Assembly (NCBI GenBank): GCA_964561105.1
Contig: CAZLOH010000006.1
Coordinates: 1 to 64,000, forward strand
Source of the DNA: JADLHS01 sp964561105
GTDB lineage: Bacteria; Verrucomicrobiota; Verrucomicrobiia; Limisphaerales; JADLHS01
Direction: 5' to 3'
DNA length: 64,000 nucleotides
In this document: piece after piece, positions 63,301 through 64,000 of the stretch
Position numbering within the stretch: the first letter of the stretch is position 1
Layout of the letters: each line of letters starts with the position of its first letter
Notes under the pieces: model-generated
Told to the model about the DNA's origin: nothing
Database searches by the model: none
What the model saw: only the letters and a program-made list of their open reading frames with translations
Translations under genes and position numbers: made by a program

Positions 63301-63517
63301 GCGCGAGGCCGCTTCCTACCAGCAGCCGGCGCGGGTCCTTCTCACGACCTTCTCCACCGATGGCAGCACTCTGATGACCTCCGATGGCGCGGGCCGTTTC
63401 ATCCAGATCTGGCGTGCGCCCGCGCTCGCTGGGGGTGGAGATTTGAGCCACCTTGAACGAAACTTGAGAACAAAATGCAGCGTGATCAACTGCGCCGTGG
63501 CCGGAACATTGCCGTAG
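60335..63517 (+). CDS. Ser/Thr protein kinase with zinc ribbon and WD40-type propeller
   Basis: The start at ATG 60335 is chosen because the upstream frame runs through the REPIN-like repeat. Residues 13-32 form a zinc ribbon (CRRCG ... NCPRC). The Hanks-type kinase follows: glycine loop RGGMGVVF near 67, HRDVKPSN with catalytic Asp182, DFGLARPM with Asp200, and the APE-like MSPEQAK. A transmembrane helix lies near 346-372 (ALASALLLLMMVVVGAPIAA). The rest (about 430-1060) is a WD40-like propeller with repeats such as FSPDGRQFFTGCWDGVVRVW and FAPDGRTLVSASRQWVKLWN. The kinase is cytoplasmic and the propeller should face the periplasm. It probably phosphorylates the neighbouring ECF factor or related targets (inference). 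Its stop lies inside the next repeat. Confidence 0.88.
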   Translation: MLAATLDSGVRVCRRCGAPLAGDELAGNCPRCLTTLILSPETPEPAGPSPTPVLHRLGDYELLEEVARGGMGVVFRARQVSLGREVAVKVLRDAWLATPVQVQRFRAEAANAAKLKHPNIVAVHEVGEQGGQHFFAMDLIEGKNLAEATREGPLPPRRAAELVRKVAEAVQHAHQQGVLHRDVKPSNVLLDAKEEPHVTDFGLARPMDDESSLTLTGQVLGTPGYMSPEQAKGGGTVGPAADVYGLGALLFHLLTGRSPFVGASAAETLTQVLQQEPLSPRLLNPAVPVDLAAVCLKCLGKRPRERYSSAGELAADLARFLGNETTHARPAGAVERAVRWCRRKPALAGALASALLLLMMVVVGAPIAAYRINRERIIVRQSLYAADMRVAQQAIEEGDLGRARELLAQHVPRQSEADLRGFEWRYFSYRARGDQIATISSGVKNVRHLAVTSDGRLLAVDRSVYDADSGAELTDLRLEEGDRALAFAPDCQVLLIAGREGLKRRDFSTGKQVLFAPDERNVSAVEFSPSGRWLAIGSKWDLKLYDARAWTLVGSNTHLKFEPSFGTKALAFSPDESMLVTAAGDPRPDASHLECWEVPSLKPLAFPPNTVKNATCICFSPDGRQFFTGCWDGVVRVWDAQTRIELPNRRSVQHHRSWIADMAFLPGTHQLVTAGSDRCIRLWSTELAERPLILRGHTREINAMAIATNRVIFSLSEVGTINRWSARLAQQGEFLSQEGQRFLPVGLSHDGQVAVTLRDGTLQFWDLSQREFTEIDSRRWESDEFKYVRVNSDRQSQAISISSDLKWLARVRPDQPAQLWNVSERTLQTLPIVGRLPSFAVFSPDSKYLVLPMAPHAVAVWNLETGRQLASIPSSDPFEAKVSIAAVADVLAIATGTNVLLWDLQTQRRVGQFDIVGNRSIALSADARLLATGSVDQMVRLYDCQAGRMIASPLLGHLSGVERVAFAPDGRTLVSASRQWVKLWNLATRREAASYQQPARVLLTTFSTDGSTLMTSDGAGRFIQIWRAPALAGGGDLSHLERNLRTKCSVINCAVAGTLP

Positions 63518-63647
63518 GACAGGCGTCGCGCCTGTCTCAAACTGCAAGTACTCCGCCTTCTGTCGCCGTTGCTACATCGGAATTCCGGAGCGTGGTTCGG
63601 TGTCGGTTGCTGCGGAACGATGGAGACCGGCGCGACACCTGTCCTAC
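63514..63647. repeat. Second REPIN-like element
   Basis: The left arm 63514-63538 is identical to the left arm at 60162-60186. The right arm 63623-63647 is its reverse complement with two changes (GAGACCGGCGCGACACCTGT and five more bases). The spacer of 84 bases is unlike that of the first copy. The left arm supplies the stop codon (TAG, 63515-63517) of the kinase gene. Confidence 0.8.
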
Positions 63648-63738
63648 GATCTGCGGCGCTCAGCGCCGCTTGGTTGCCGACAATTCAACTGCATCGTTTC
63701 AGCTCGAGGCTCGGCGAGTTACCCGCCAACGCACCGGG

Positions 63739-64000
63739 ATGCGGGGCGCATCATCCACCGGTGCTTTCACTCTTATCGAACTGCTGGTCGTCATCGCCAT
63801 TATCGCGATCTTGGCGGCGATGCTGTTGCCGACGTTGGTGAAGTCGAAGCAGAAGGCTCAAGGCATCGCCTGTCTCAATAACCTCAAGCAACTCCAACTC
63901 GCCTGGTTCATGTATACCAGTGACCACAACGACAAACTGGCGCCCAACCTCGGGTCGTTCTTTACCCAAACGACCGACAACACCTGGGTCCGTGGCGCGC
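63739..64000 (+). CDS. Prepilin-type protein (pseudopilin), 3' end outside window
   Basis: An open frame from ATG 63739 runs to the window edge (87 codons visible). A short positively charged leader (MRGASSTGA) is followed by FTLIELLVVIAIIAILAAML, the class III signal sequence cleaved and methylated by prepilin peptidase, with the conserved glutamate at position +5 after cleavage. Then comes LVKSKQKAQGIACLNNLKQL and the aromatic block WFMYTSDHNDKLAPN, typical of the many prepilin-like proteins of Planctomycetota and Verrucomicrobiota. It would be exported by a pilus- or type II-like machinery such as that encoded at 7167-13577. There is no obvious link to the kinase gene, which is separated by a repeat. 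Confidence 0.85.
   Translation, partial: MRGASSTGAFTLIELLVVIAIIAILAAMLLPTLVKSKQKAQGIACLNNLKQLQLAWFMYTSDHNDKLAPNLGSFFTQTTDNTWVRGA

Overview
This window looks like a chromosomal segment of a free-living member of the Verrucomicrobiota, probably from the Pedosphaera/Limisphaera side of the phylum. That placement is an inference. It rests on a gene cluster with the layout of the Akkermansia Amuc_1102-1098 pilus locus, very large secreted proteins ending in a 'YLVQ..tdL..W.....YYRv' module, an ECF sigma factor next to a Ser/Thr kinase with WD40-type repeats, a prepilin starting with the FTLIELLVVIAIIAILAAM type of N-terminus, high GC content and several families of short palindromic repeats. No rRNA, tRNA, CRISPR array or phage genes were seen.

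Layout. 1-2983: end of a glycosyltransferase 9 gene and two envelope proteins. 2988-6331 (minus strand): acetolactate synthase (ilvB) preceded by an apparent attenuator, made of a 26-residue leader peptide rich in Ile/Leu/Val codons followed by a terminator hairpin, plus a secreted lectin-fold protein. 7076-13577: pilus/secretion operon (PilM with a fused membrane segment, an Amuc_1100-like protein, an Amuc_1099-like protein and a secretin). 13665-26331: a stand-alone 5'-3' exonuclease and four large exported proteins, the last an M36 metallopeptidase. 26380-32518: coaE, then a glycogen cluster (glgB, GH57, glgA). 32786-40765: a type III-like restriction-modification locus with a Fic protein between the R and M genes. 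40864-50848: GH13 enzyme, VCBS-repeat protein, ribD, ribE, PQQ-type propeller, beta-CASP metallo-beta-lactamase and GT2. 51012-58688: carbohydrate and ester degrading enzymes (GH32, serine hydrolase, esterase, TIM-barrel isomerase, lectin-fold protein, GH28-like) and a transglutaminase-like protein. 59399-64000: ECF sigma factor, kinase-WD40 protein and the start of a prepilin.

The two most interesting signals are the following. (1) The ilvB leader has the architecture of classical amino-acid attenuation, with a run L-V-V-L-V-V-V-V in the leader peptide just before a 13-bp stem with a U-run. (2) The restriction-modification locus carries several in-frame palindromic insertions. One 475-bp element inside the methyltransferase gene has imperfect terminal inverted repeats and encodes, in another frame, a complete four-helix-bundle (23S rRNA intervening-sequence/S23 type) protein. 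Two roughly 70-bp hairpins with the same ends and one solo end lie elsewhere in the same gene. An unrelated 123-bp structured repeat splits the nuclease motif of the restriction subunit. All are read through without a stop.
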